DNA of 64,000 nucleotides from Rhynchospora pubera (GCA_028095005.1 CM051463.1:5130295-5194294), one strand, 5' to 3'; counted from the first letter of the stretch, positions 26,785 to 38,580 are shown. Program-made: numbers and translations. The notes: generated by a model from the letters alone, not told the origin.

Positions 26785-27736
26785 GTGATGAAATTACGTA
26801 AAATGAATACTGAAACGATTGAAATGGTCAAATGTGTTCAGAATTGTACTATTTGCATTTTATATGCTTAATTACCATGTATAATCTAATATTTTTGAGT
26901 AAATAACATATGAATCGTATTCTACACAGAATAAAGAGTTGAAAAGAAGATTATTGTGAAGAAATAACTTAGAATGCATCTAGAAAATGTTAAAATGGTC
27001 AATTGATGCTCAGAATTGCATTATTTGCAATTTATATGCGTAATTACCATGTATAATCCAATCTTTTTGAATAAAAAACATATGAATTATATTCTTTACA
27101 GAATAAAGAGATTAAATATAGAATATTGTGATGAAATTACGTAGAATGAATCTAGAAACGATTCAAATGGTCAAATGATTCTCAGAATTTCATTAATGGC
27201 AATTTATTTGCAAAATTACCATGTATAATCCAAACTTTTTGAATAAACAACATATGAATCATATTCTAGACTGAATAAATAGTTAAAATATAGATTATTG
27301 TGATGAAATGACTTAGAAGGAATCCAGAAACGATTGAAATGGTCAAAAGGTGCTCAGAGTGGCATTATTTCTGTTTATATGCATAATTACCATGTATAAC
27401 CAATTCTTTTTGAATAAATTACATATGAATCGTATTCTAGACCAAATAAAGTGTTTAAATGTAGATTATTGTGATGAAATGACTTAGAATAAATCCAACA
27501 ATGATTGAAATGGTCAAATGATGCTCAGAATTGCATTATTTGCACTTTATATGCTTAATTTCAACGTATAATCCATTTCTTTTAATAAATAACATATGAA
27601 TCGTATTCTTAACAGAATAAAGAGTTTAAATAAATATTATTGCGATGAAATGACTTAGAATGAATGCAAAAATGATTGAAATGGTCAAATGAAGCTTTGA
27701 ATTGCATTATATGCACTTTCTGTGAATTATTTGCAA

Positions 27737-28683
27737 GCGGGCGGTCATGATAATTTCAGTTTTGTCTTTCATTTTAGGCTTCTCTTTTGATGCACACTTT
27801 CCAAAATGTGCGATTCATGAAAAATTCGAGTTTTGTCCTTCACCTTCAGACTGGAATTTTGATACACACTTTTCAAAATACGTAATCAGATCTTTGTCCT
27901 TCACCTTCGAGCTAAAATTATCCTTCACTTTCAAGCAGGATATTAAGAAGTGATATCTTAGCATATTATTTTTCTAAATTTTAAAATTCATTTAACACTT
28001 GATATAAAGTTGACGAATTAATTCTACTTTTTATTTTTGCATATCTAAAGTTATGACCTGAAATAATTCTTACGTGCGCAAAATTGTTTTGGATCACCTG
28101 AATCGAACAACCCAAACAATAGCTAAAATCCATGCTTATACCAACCACCGTATCATAACTTTATGAATTTTGCGAATTTTGTGGATTTTGGAACCAAAAT
28201 AAACAGATAAAATGAAAGAAATTAAAGCTAAATTTTGGTAGGTATTTGCAGTGTATAATTTAGAGAAATAATAGTGAATTTTAAAATTAAAGGGGGGAAA
28301 AATAAGAAGTTCAAAAAAATGCTAATCTATAATTTATGAAGGGATTCGTTGAATCGAGAATTCTGAACATAATATATTATACAAATTTTTTCGGTTCAAG
28401 TTATAAAGAACATAAATGAGAATCGTTGGTTGGCTCTCGCCAACTGACCTTTAAAAACAATAATAGAAAAATAATTATGTTATCCCTCGATCGTTCAATT
28501 AAGGCTGTGCTTTAGAACTCAAATAATAAAGAAAGAAAAGAGAATGGAGAGGTCTAGAGAGGAAAAGAAAGATTATGGAGAGAACTAAAGTTAACAAGTT
28601 AGTTACTTGAGTGCTTCATAGAAAGGAAGAGAAAAAAAAAAAAGTTCTATTGAGATGACCATTTTACTCTTTGAAATCTTTTA
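27737..28683. repeat. Right flank of the satellite, with a short imperfect tandem repeat
   Basis: Satellite sequence stops at TTATTTGCAAGCGGGCGG. From 27765 to about 27925 a unit of about 65 bp (TTTTGTCCTTCACCTTCAGA and TTTTGATACACACTTTTCAA) occurs two and a half times. The rest is AT-rich and non-coding. GGCTGTGCTTTAGAACTC near 28503 resembles the end of the MITE that follows and may be a broken relative. Confidence 0.55.
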
Positions 28684-28918
28684 GGCTGTGCTCCAGTAAA
28701 AATTTAAGAGTGAGAGAGAAGGGGAGATTAGAAGAAATTGAATAGATTAAACTCTTACACTTCAAATTTAGGGTTATAAAAATAAGTCATTTAGAGATTC
28801 ACTTTTTACTCTTCTCTTATTCACCTCTCTGCTTTTAAAGTTGTGGAGCAAGTTTGAATAAAAATTTAATCTAATCTTCCTCCCTCTCCTCTCCAAAATT
28901 TGGTACTGGAGCACAACC
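28684..28918. mobile_element. PIF/Harbinger (Tourist-like) MITE, 235 bp
   Basis: Terminal inverted repeats GGCTGTGCTCCAGTA and GGTTGTGCTCCAGTA, flanked by TTA on both sides (28681-28683 and 28919-28921), the 3-bp duplication typical of PIF/Harbinger. The interior is a purine-rich arm facing a pyrimidine-rich arm, so it can fold back. No coding capacity. Confidence 0.8.
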
Positions 28919-28921
28919 TTA

Positions 28922-29490
28922 GACGCTAATAATTTTGAAAGTATTTGAGTAATTTAACATATCTTACTCTCCCTGCATCCTAATTTGAGAGTAACAAAAA
29001 TAAAAATTTTAATATAATTTAGACACCTTGTTTCTTCTTCAGTTCCCTCTTGATTTTTAAAACTGGAGCAAATAACGAGTTACTCTGCCCCTTACTTTCC
29101 GTTCCCTAAATCGGCAGAAGCTCCCATCCGTTCACTAAATAGAGAAATGAACTGCAAAAGTAACAAATAGGCCGAACATATTAGTAATCCAACTTTCCCA
29201 AATGTATCGGTTTAGCCTTCCTTCGCAGTCTTTGTAGCTGGGTCAATAGACTAATTATTGCTTTGTGAGTTTGTGTCAACAAATCCTTCTGTTCTTCATG
29301 GTTTTCAGTGTTTATTTAATTTTGTTTTTAAATTTGTTTTTTTTTTTCGAGAGTTGGAATACTAACTCAGCAACTATTTTGCTTTAGAATTCGCAGTATT
29401 TCAAATTCATTCCTCGCCCAGTGAAGAACACTGCACACCTAAAACCGTCCCTCCCTTACCAAGAGAGTTCTTGTTTCTGATATTGGGGCA
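28922..29490. other. Intergenic sequence before a possible first exon
   Basis: No gene or element end recognised. 29430-29490 looks like a short 5' leader ahead of the ATG at 29491. Confidence 0.4.
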
Positions 29491-29523
29491 ATGTTTCGAT
29501 CCTCTACCAGATTACTTAGGAAG
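29491..29523 (+). pseudogene. Possible first exon of a mitochondrial-protein gene (MFRSSTRLLRK)
   Basis: ATG followed by 11 codons encoding MFRSSTRLLRK and then AAG|GTAATA, a standard donor in phase 0. The arginine/serine-rich, acid-free N-terminus is what a mitochondrial targeting presequence looks like. No matching downstream exon could be identified with confidence. A coding-like stretch at 30063-30206 and a candidate last exon at 39367-39411 lie on either side of the copia element, so the gene may have been broken by that insertion. This is inference from a very short sequence. Confidence 0.35.
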
Positions 29524-30062
29524 GTAATATTTTCGTTGGATTTTCCACTTAATTCTCATTTTCCTTTTATTTTTTTTTTCTTATTGTAAATTGGGGATGG
29601 CTGAGAAATACTCAATTGAACATTACTTGACTAAGAAACTATTTTTTTCTGTTGATTTATTGTGTGCTTGTGTCTTTGTGTCCAGTACAATCTCTCTCTC
29701 TCTCGTGCTTGGAACTGCACACGCAGAGAGAATCAGACGGGACCTAATTTGACCTAGTTAGGTTCTTTCTCTCAGCAATCACACTGTGACAATAGTGGCA
29801 ATGGCGTTACATTGGGATGTTCCTTTTGTTTGATTTTACAGTTGGGTATTAATTGAGGAGAATTTGGGTTTGGTTTAATTTTGGGACAAATCATGCTAAA
29901 TTTGTCCTTGAATGACCAATACTGAACACCCTATAGATATAGCACTGCATTATTAATAAGTTGCTTTGTTATGATTTTTCTGAGGCTCCCAATTTTCACT
30001 ATTTTTAATCTTAAATTAAAAGAATTTTCATATTAATAGTTTTACTATTGTTAATTTTATAG
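29524..30062. other. Intron-like sequence
   Basis: T-rich, with a CTCTCTCTCTCTC run at about 29692-29705, no open frame, and an acceptor-like TTTTATAG at its end. Consistent with an intron of the candidate gene starting at 29491. Confidence 0.35.
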
Positions 30063-30206
30063 AGGTCCAGAGCTTGTCGACTTTTTAGATGGGGATATGG
30101 CATGATGAACCTATTCTAGATGGAGCAAAGGAAGTTATCAATGGGCTACTTAGATGATTAAATAAATTTGGAAGGGAGATGAAAGCTAAGCAATCGAAGA
30201 AAAAAT
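30063..30206 (+). pseudogene. Coding-like fragment abutting the copia LTR
   Basis: After TTTTATAG the sequence reads, with one frame change and one stop, as GPELVDFLDGDMA, HDEPILDGAKEVINGLLR and NKFGREMKAKQSKKK. The charged, low-complexity-free composition looks like decayed coding DNA, but I do not recognise the family. It ends exactly where the 5' LTR begins at 30207. Confidence 0.35.
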
Positions 30207-30605
30207 TGTTATAATTTTTATCTGGCCTATATTATCGATTGTGAACCAAGTTTATTTAATAAAATTATATAAAGGGTGCATAGAATTTGATAGAAATTTT
30301 GATGGACCAGATTCATTGTATTTGATCCCAATAGTTCCCTCAGTATTATATAAACTCAATTTTGAAAATAGGATGCACCCTTTTGTCATTTTCATCCATT
30401 AAGAAAATAAACAGAAAAGAGAAAAACGCTTAAGTTGCCATCATCATGACTAAGGAAAACTATTGAAGATCAGATATTTTCCGCCTAATGATTTCTGCTC
30501 TTCATAATTGTAAGTACTAAACTTATGAATTTTTATTTTATATGAATTACGTGATCTTGGCTGTTAAATAAAAAAATATTATGATTTAATATTTTACGTT
30601 TATCA
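30207..30605 (+). repeat. 5' LTR of the copia element
   Basis: 399 bp, TG...CA ends, matching 38581-38986 over its whole length with scattered substitutions. Confidence 0.9.
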
Positions 30606-30607
30606 TT

Positions 30608-30619
30608 TGGTATCAGAGC
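30608..30619 (+). promoter_or_regulatory. Primer-binding site (tRNA-iMet)
   Basis: TGGTATCAGAGC, the standard primer site of plant Ty1/copia elements, two bases after the LTR. Confidence 0.9.
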
Positions 30620-30938
30620 GATACGTATAATAATATAAAATAAAGTATAAATTTTCTGTATTCAAACTGAAATTTACTGGAATTTTTTTAATTTTCTTTA
30701 ATTTCTTGGAGGAATTTATTGGAATTTCTATATGGCTATTTCTATGTACGCACGGGGAGATGTATAAGATTCTTTATTTTTACTTCATGAATCATGACAG
30801 AATTTTAGTAGACTCCAAAATTCCAAGTATATATCCAACTTTCGATTGAATACAATTAAGATGTATAGTTTAGATGTGATAAGGAAGAATGCTTTGTTGC
30901 CTAAATTATAGAGCATTATATAATTTCGGAATTGCTTA

Positions 30939-31764
30939 GGACCATCCTTCCGATTCTATCATCCCCATCATCCTCACGCGTACGTAACTAACTCCTCCCT
31001 CACGCATACACTCTCTCCCCTTCCCCTCCTCCGTACACTATCTCCCGCCCCTGTCCCCTCCTCCCTCCCACGTACGCTACGCTGTCCCCCTCCTCCCTCC
31101 TACATACGCCGTCCCCCCTCCCCCTCCTCTCTCCCATGTACACCGTCCCCCCCCCCCACCCTTTTCTCTTCCTCCTACACACTTCATAACTGTTGAAGTT
31201 AATATATTTAAATGTTGAAGGCAATATCGTAATTGTTGAAGTTAATATATGTACTGTTGAAGTTATATATGTAATTGTTAAAGTTAATATGTTATATATG
31301 TAATTGTTGAAGTTAATATATATAACTGTTGAAGTTATATGTGTAACTGTTGAAGTTATATATGTAGCTGTTGAAATTATATATGTAACTATTGAAGTTA
31401 ATATGTTATATATGTAACTGTTGAATTTAATATATATAACTGTTGCAGTTAATATATATAATTGTTGAACTAGGCATATTTAAATGTTGAAGGTAATATT
31501 TGAAGTGGGCAAATTTAAATTATTGAAGTTGACATATATATTAGCTTCAACAGTTATATATATATTAACTTCAACAATTATAATTAATATATAGTGTCTG
31601 TGAGAGAGAGGTAGAGGGGGAGCGTACGAGGGAGGAATGGGAGGGGGGACGAGCGTACGCAGCAGGGAGAAAAACATAGTGATTTTCAGAAATAGAAAAC
31701 GCGTAGAGCTAAAAATTGAAAAACGCGTGGAGATGATGGGGATGATGAATATCGGGGATGATCC
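30939..31764. mobile_element. Foldback PIF/Harbinger-like element with internal minisatellite
   Basis: Ends GGACCATCCTTCCGATTC and GGATCATCCCCGATATTC (right end reverse-complemented) lead into CATCATCCCCATCATC on both arms. TTA flanks both sides (30936-30938 and 31765-31767). Inside the TIRs a pyrimidine-rich arm with repeated CTCCTCC and CGTACG faces a purine-rich arm with GAGGGAGG and GTACG. The middle (about 31190-31530) is a minisatellite. No transposase. It is nested in the copia element. Confidence 0.75.
31190..31530 (+). repeat. Minisatellite, about 21-25 bp unit
   Basis: About a dozen copies of a unit built on AACTGTTGAAGTTA followed by ATATATGT, with variable spacing. From about 31540 the reverse complement (TTAACTTCAACAATTA) appears, so the array turns round within the element. 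Confidence 0.75.
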
Positions 31765-31767
31765 TTA

Positions 31768-32512
31768 TCACCCCCGCATATAATTTATTTTCTTCTTCCT
31801 CTACATGCTTTCCTGGTGCGTGGTCCCCATAGTTTAATTAGGAAAGATTACTCTCTTTTTTTTTTCTCTCTTATGCACGCACCTTTTGGTGCTATAATTA
31901 GACAAAATCCCCTAATAAATGGAATTTATTTCTTTATTCATTCTTTTAGGAAATATCCATTTATATCATTCTTTCGCTATTCAAAGAATTTACTAGTAAA
32001 GCATGGCTTTATTTGATTTTTAATTTCAAATTCTGTTCACGTGGAGTGATATGAATCAAATGGAATTAAGTTATCCCATTATTAATTGATTTTGCTAAAT
32101 GGAATATACCATGAAGTTTCCGTTAGTCCATCCGTATACGGATTGGACAGATTGTGAATGATTTTAGTTTTATGATTTAGTCGGTCCATTTTGCTTAAGT
32201 TCTTATTCTCATTTGCAATTCTAATTATCCATTTAAATGGTTTATGTAATCAATTGAAGATAAGGATTAGTATTGTAAATGAAACTGTTCGAATTGGATC
32301 ATGGAAGTATTGTATATATATTTATAAATATATGCATGATTGCGTATGCACTTACGTATGCAAACTATTCAATAAAAGTTTGTTATAATTTTTGCATATG
32401 AATTATTTAAATCATCAAAATTTACTTTTAATAATTTGGTTATTATCAATTTTAACAACTTTAATTGTAATTACTATTTTACTAAAAGGAAATGTGTGAT
32501 ATGTTAAGTTTA
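31768..32512. other. Non-coding interior of the copia element
   Basis: AT-rich sequence between the foldback element and the gypsy-like LTR. No gag-like frame or other feature recognised. Confidence 0.5.
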
Positions 32513-34949
32513 TGTCACATCCCGAACCAAATCCGTTCCAAGGAGGACAACCCCCGCCACGTGTACACATTAGTTGTGCACACGAAAGACTAAGTACAGT
32601 TATATCATCACAAGCAATCACAAAAATAAATGTCACATAACCAAAAAGGATAAGTTGATTTGTTCATACAAGACATGGCTGAAAGAATATTTACACAAAT
32701 TACACATCAAAATTGTTCAACCAGAGATGTGAACAAAATACATAAAAAGGTAAGTGACTAGTCCAGCTTGGTTTGATCTTCAGATAAAACACCGTCTTCC
32801 CAATCTATCAAACCTGAACCTGCTCCACAAATAACATGTGGGCTGAGTACGCGAATACTTAGTGCAATAATAGAGTAAACTAAAGATTCTAGTTAAACTA
32901 AAGTTAGAACTAAACCATACTTAAAACTTTTAAAATTCTATAATTAATGCAAAACTAAGTGTGTTTTAAGTGTAGTCATAATACTACTATACCAAACATG
33001 TCATGCCAAAAGAAATATAAAAGTTTCTGGAGAAGTGGATAATAATATACAAAGTTCAATATTATAATAATAATACGATAATCAAGCACCCTCATTCAGT
33101 AGTCAAATATAAGCGTATCCAAAATCCAGAATCACATCTCACATAAACCATAAAGTCATGGGTTCTGCCTAGATCAACCTGAGTCCCGCAGGAAGTCTCG
33201 ATGAGCCCCGAAGGCCATCTCCAACCCTGCACCCCCGTCGAGGTGTAGGCAGCAAGTCGCGGTACCGTGCTCCTGACAAGTCAGATCGAGAGGTAGTCTA
33301 TATTGGCGAGCAACCCCAAAGAATCCGATAGAGACAAGTGGGAATACATACAAATCCTAACAACAATAAATAACTACTAAGTGACCGTAGAACCGTCTAT
33401 AAGTCGGTCTGCAGAGTGATCATCAGAAACGCGTTGCTCGAGATCGCTATCATAAAGAGCCCACCGACAATGGCTGGGGTGCAAACTCTCGATAATGGAA
33501 ATCGCGTGCAAAACGTCCTTATTTCACTCGGTCTCACTATCCTGATCCATATCAGATGCAAGTGTTGATTTAAGCACTTTTAAGTTGATTAATCACTTTA
33601 TTAATATAGATGCTTATCCTATAAATGCAACTAATCTTTTGATTACTAGAATGCTCTTAACTGTTTACTTAATATTATTTTCATGATGTGCACACATAAA
33701 ATTAAAGATCTAATCCTTACCTAGAATTTAAAGAGAATCTAAAGTTTCCACACACCTGGAAAGTCGAGTGTAGAACTGCTACTCAGCTGGAGGGTCAGTA
33801 AAGTCCTGCTCAGCACCACCACCCTCAAAGTCAGCAAAACCGTCTTCTAGGAACTCTAAGTAGCCCTGCTGGTCACCTGACAAAAAACAGAAGACTAAGC
33901 TTTAGAAACCAAGTCTAAGAAACGATCACTAACGTTCTCTAATTAACCCTCAATTGTAATTAGTCTAATATCATTAAGTGAGTTGTATTTAAGATTTTCC
34001 TGAAAGGGATTTTATTTTAAAATATGTTATTTTATTTAGAGAAGTATTTATAAAATTTTGATAAAGTTTTCTTTAAAACAGTGTGTCAAGGAAAGCGGTT
34101 TTATAAAAATTCCTACAGTCCATTCTACATATTAAAGTGGTGTTATAATTATAATTAAGTATTTTAGTTCAATAATATTTTTAATAGTGTTTTGCTCATG
34201 TACGAAATTATTTTATTAATTTTTATAACTAATTTCACTTAAAATGGATTTAGTAATTAAAATGTATTGATATTTTTATTTTTTTAATAACGTAATTTCA
34301 AGTGTGATTATAATTAATGTTATTGTTGAACCATGAAAAATCATAATAAAAGAAGAGAAAATGAGAAAGAAATGAGGAACAAATAATAGATGAATATAAT
34401 ACACGGCCTCAGCTACAGGAAACCAATACCCTGAAATACACGAAATATGCAGAGATGTGAAAAATGTGAATGAGAAAATAAGGAGGCGATTGCATACAAG
34501 GAGAGTAAAACAATGAAATATTTGTTTACACAGCCCAACTGGACCCCTCAAGTGTCGCCAAAACAGAGAAGAGAAACAGGAGATTCAAATTCTGCCTCCG
34601 TACATTAAATGGACCTTTGCTGCACTCGTTTCACGAAGACCGCAACTGAGGGATTGAATAGGCTATGCACGGTTTATGGAGAGGTAGGTTCACGGAGAAG
34701 GAATTGAAGGAATGTTGCTAAGCGTATTACCTTGTTTAAAACTTGACCCCTCCGACAGTATAGGATGGCTGAGCGTGGAATTCATGAAACAGAAGAAAGG
34801 GGATTTGATGAGACCCACAGAGCATATCGCGGTGCACCATGCGCCGCGTGTGGCCAGAAGAAAGAAAGGAAGAAGGGGAAAGGGGTCCCTAACAGAAGTT
34901 GTTGGAAACGAGTCGAGGCGCGCGTAACTGCCGGGCCGCTGGCTCTCGA

Positions 34950-34982
34950 CCAATAGGAGGCAAGACAAGAGGCGTATAAATA
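34950..34982 (+). promoter_or_regulatory. CCAAT and TATA boxes of a retroelement-type promoter
   Basis: CCAAT at 34950-34954 and TATAAATA at 34975-34982, followed by a purine-rich leader (GAAAGAAGAAAGGAGG). Spacing and context fit a plant core promoter driving rightward transcription. Confidence 0.5.
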
Positions 34983-35501
34983 GAGGTCAGAAGGAAAGAA
35001 GAAAGGAGGAGAGAAAGAGAGAATACCCCGTCTCCACTTGGCAAGTTCCAGATCTAAGATTGCACATCCACACACTACACACACACTAGGATAGGATAGA
35101 GAGAGAGGTTAGGCATTTTGTCGAGTAGGTTAGAGGCGTAGCTAGAAGTGAAGAATTCGGAGCAATTAGAGCTTTCTGAAGCAGTTGTAATCAAGGTAGG
35201 GTAGAAAGATAAAGGTAAGAGGCGAATTGTATCTTGAAATCGAGGTTTTGATGGATAATGGAAGTGCTATTGATGAAATTTGATTGAGTTCATGATGTCG
35301 TATTCTTGATCTGATAATATCTTGCTCATATTAGGAATCTCCTTGCTTCTTTCTTTGATCTGTGTTAGAAATTGTATTTCTTGTTTGATACTTCGTATTC
35401 TTGATATGACCTATAAATCTTTGGTTAAAGAGTTAGGTATTGTATTCCCAATTGAGTAGCTCAGACCTGTTCTTTTTCTCCCCGTTCCTTTGATCAAATC
35501 C

Positions 35502-36018
35502 GATTGCGCATAGCACATGAAGAGATGGATCAAATAGTCTAGTTTTAGAGGCAATTCTTGATTGCGCATGGCGCATGAAAGAGTAAGGATCGAGTTTGTA
35601 TTTGCCTTTCCGTGTATGACTTAGTTGTATCTTTGATTGTGCCCAGTCCCTGAAAAGTACAGTTTGTGTTTTAAAAATCTGACATTGTTAAAGCTTAATT
35701 CAATAGTCCTGGATCCGATTGAATGTTATGTCCCAAACTACATTTGTCACGCCAAGAAACTGCTTTCTATTCTTGACAGGAACTGTCTGTATTTTGAAGA
35801 TTAATGCTTGAAATTCCATTGCCTTGTACTGTTAAATAGGAAGATTCTGATTAAACTTCAATTGCGCCTGGCGCATGAGAAGGTTGGTTAGATAAAATCT
35901 GAAATGTGAGGTTGGTTTCTTTGTTGATTTCTGACTGCGCACAGCGCAAGAAGAAGTTAACAAATGAATTAACACTGAATTATACCCCAGTTACAATCTG
36001 ATTGCGCACAGCGCATGA
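35502..36018 (+). repeat. Dispersed palindromic motif ATTGCGCnnnGCGCATGA, six copies
   Basis: Copies at 35502, 35560, 35635 (decayed), 35861, 35933 and 36000. Each is an imperfect palindrome TGCGC-nnn-GCGCA followed by TGAAGA or similar. They lie downstream of the TATA box at 34975, in the leader-like part of the gypsy-type sequence. See findings. Confidence 0.75.
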
Positions 36019-37789
36019 AGAACGTAATATGCATGAAGCACTGGCTTTGGAGCACTTATTCAACTAGTGTTACTCTAATTGGGTATATGATGGGCATTGT
36101 CAGTCATGTCTGTTATGTACTTAGTTGAGCATACACCAGGTTGCAGTATGACTTGCTTAAATTAGGTGACATTATGCAATAATAGGAATAGCAGGGGACC
36201 TACTCGTAAATGCAAAATCTGGACCTATAAGTTGACAACAATGACTGGTTTGTAGTTTACTGAATGAACTGTTGAGTAAGTTATAAAGATGCCCCTTGAG
36301 TAACTTTATCTTAGAAATGTCAAAAACGAGGGACTTAAGTGAAGTTCCTGGTCATTACTGACTGATACTGGATTTTATTGCTTTTTAGAATTGCAATTGT
36401 TGACCTTATTTTAATCTTACTGATACTGTCTTTTCTAGAGAATGAGAATTGTGATCATAAAAAGATAAAGATAGGTGCTATAGTTCTTGATATTAATTTA
36501 ATGATTGTAACCAGCCTTCTGTAATTAGATAGGACTTGTGGGTTTATTTGTAAAATGAGTAATTGATTATCATAGCTCTGAATAATGAAACTGTGTTTCT
36601 TGCTCTCATGACCAGTATATTTTGATACTCCTTTCTTTATCAGCAAAAGTGATTGCGTAGGATATTATACATGGTCAAGTATAGACATGGTAAGGTACAT
36701 TTTAGAACATTGCCAATAACATGTATATAGGGGTTTATGTTAGTGAATTACGGTACCGAGATGTTCTTAACACGATGGTCCATAGTTGTCAAGTATTGTA
36801 GCCCAAATTGTTAGAGTGAAAATAGGAATAAAGCTGCACTTGATTATTGTCCTGTTGAAGTATAAAGAGCATATTCATTAAAAGTTATCCATGAGTGTGA
36901 ACCAAGTTAATTGCCCCTCCCTTGTGATAGTCATGTGTAAGGTACATAACCGTTTCCTGGGTACTCAATGTACAAAGGCCATGTCATGGTAAAATATAGC
37001 AAGCCAGGATTAGTTTCTCCCGCTACTGATGTACTAATTGATACCAGTTTGCAATGTTTAATTATGATAGTTATTAAGTCAAGTAAAGGATGTAGTAAAT
37101 CAGATACGTCAATCCAGTTTCTTTATCACTTTATCGCTGAGAGTAATTTCTCTGGCACCAGTTAGTCCCACGAATCATATCGATACCGAGTCACTACTTC
37201 ACCGTATCACCACATGGTTCACCCACCTAACGAAGGCGACGTGACAGGAATGAAGGTCACCATTGTGCCTCTCTCTCTCTCACAATGCCAGATACCCCTT
37301 TCTCGTCAGCGGCGGCTGTCGGAATTGCTAGCGGATTCGTACCCGTTTGGTCGAACCCATCAACGACGAAACGGACCCGCTTCCATTTTCGTTCGAAGCT
37401 CAGCGCGCGAGGGAAGGTGGGATTCTTTGTGATAGCATAGTTGTAAAACCCACGTATCCGACCTCTGCTAACTGATGGAAGTTTGGAGGATATAAAAATG
37501 GAGGACCTTCAGGCCCAAGGCGAGGCCCAGAAGAAAAGATGAAGTCTAAATTTGGATTTCCTCCTTTGTTGTTTCATTTAGCTGACTATTAACCACTTTA
37601 TTTTTCCTAAATTTTACAACATTGAATAAAACTAATTATTCCAACTTGAAAAGAACTAATTGAGATTTGTCTTGGTATTTTGAAATTAAACCAGACAGTA
37701 TGAAAAGATTTTGCTGCAATTATCAATAAAGGCAATGATGATGAAATACTAAATTTTCTAAATTATATCTCAAATTTGATGAGGTCAAG

Positions 37790-38215
37790 TTTGGATTTAA
37801 AGAAAAATATTGTAAATCAATGTATATATCTCAGGGTTGGTGGGAGTAATTTATCATTCTCATTTTATACATGGATGACATTTTATTAGTCAATAAGAAA
37901 TTCACATTAGGTTATTTATTTATGCTTGTATACATGATGAATAATTTTATGGGAGAGTAGTTAGCAGTTTATAATGTCATCTTCCACTATGCAAGCAGAA
38001 TTTTTGTGGCATATTGGTAAGGTCACTTATCTTATTTTTACAATAATGCGACTGCAATTTTGTCTTTTAGTAACAACAAATTAAGTAACGTGTCTAATGG
38101 ATCGACATTAAATATCTTGTTGTTACAGAAAAAGTCAAAGATGATATTATATCAATACAACAAATTAATTTGAGAGGTATTCTAGCTAACTAATTCTCTT
38201 ACTAAAGTATAACCA
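37790..38215 (+). pseudogene. Copia reverse transcriptase and RNase H remnant
   Basis: Frame-broken but readable: FGFKENI, then NQCIYLRVGGS, then YMDDILLVNK (the YVDD catalytic box, 37866-37898), then SSTMQAEF (RNase H block), CDNNATAILS and WIDIKYL. These are in the order expected for the C-terminal end of copia pol and lead to the polypurine tract. Several frameshifts and stops make it dead. It confirms the superfamily of the 30207-38986 element. Confidence 0.85.
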
Positions 38216-38570
38216 CCCATTTTTGCCGGCACGTATTTGGTTGCTAATTTCAATTTTGTTGTATCGAATTATGTATTAAGTTATGATGTGAAGCTTCAAA
38301 TTATGACTTTGACTTTGAACTTATCAAATTTGCTTATTTTTTATGTTGCGCATTATGTTTAATTTAAGCAAATTTACTTATGTGGATCAAATGAATTGTA
38401 ACAACCATTTGTTGGAAAGAATACCAATTCTATAATTAATAGGGATCAAATAATAGCTATAGTTATTTTGATTATATTAGTTTAGTTTGGTATTTCTAGC
38501 TGAACAAGGTTTAAGATTATGTTGGCCAATTGTGAATTTGTGTTTCATTATGATGACTCAATATAGACCA

Positions 38571-38580
38571 AGTGGGAGAA
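38571..38580 (+). promoter_or_regulatory. Polypurine tract
   Basis: AGTGGGAGAA directly before the 3' LTR, the usual copia form. Confidence 0.85.

Larger units (their letters stand above)
11544..27736 (+). repeat. Large AT-rich satellite array, about 172-bp monomer with 11-mer higher-order repeat
   Basis: About 16.2 kb of head-to-tail monomers with shared blocks AACATATGAATCGTATTCTA, ATTGTGATGAAATGACTTAG, CGATTGAAATGGTCAAATGA and GCGTAATTACCATGTATAAT. Spacing of the first block is mostly 170-177 bp. Variant monomers recur in fixed order: the marker TTTGCAATTTCTTGTCAGT is at about 12900, 14862, 17520, 21990 and 23950, and two of the four intervals are 1961-1962 bp, equal to 11 monomers. Intervals inside one higher-order unit (12980-14942) are 177, 174, 171, 172, 174, 171, 170, 171, 201, 189 and 192. 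The 201 comes from a 33-bp internal duplication. Monomers at about 18400-19830 are more divergent. All short reading frames in the array are by-products of repetition. Monomer size fits a centromeric or heterochromatic satellite, but location is not shown by the sequence. Confidence 0.95.
32513..37480. mobile_element. Probable Ty3/gypsy-type LTR sequence nested in the copia element, borders uncertain
   Basis: Starts TGTCACATCCCGAACC, a phrase typical of long plant gypsy LTR ends. GTACGCGAATACTTAGTGCA (near 32847) and a GC-rich block (33180-33520) are also reminiscent of such LTRs. A strong core promoter is visible at 34950-34982 with a purine-rich leader behind it. No pol motif was found. The right border was not located; 37480 is where this GC-richer sequence fades and copia reverse-transcriptase sequence begins. 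Orientation is undecided: the start could equally be the inverted 3' end of an LTR. Confidence 0.45.

Noticed and set aside
11544..27736. CRISPR-like or CENP-B-box interpretation of the array
   Set aside because: The repeats are contiguous without unique spacers, and no GC-rich CENP-B-type box is present in the monomer.
28501..29070. An outer Harbinger MITE around the one at 28684 (GGCTGTGCTTTAG ... CTGGAGCAAAT)
   Set aside because: The ends match too weakly and the flanking TTA could not be paired.
34690..35084. Overlapping frames on both strands around 34.7-35.1 kb
   Set aside because: They lie over a promoter and purine-rich leader of retroelement type; composition explains the open frames.
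32513..37974. Defining the nested gypsy-type insertion by a GTTTA duplication (32508-32512 and the GTTTA after TTAGCA near 37973)
   Set aside because: The right candidate lies inside copia pol sequence, beyond clear copia reverse-transcriptase motifs, so it cannot be the insertion border.
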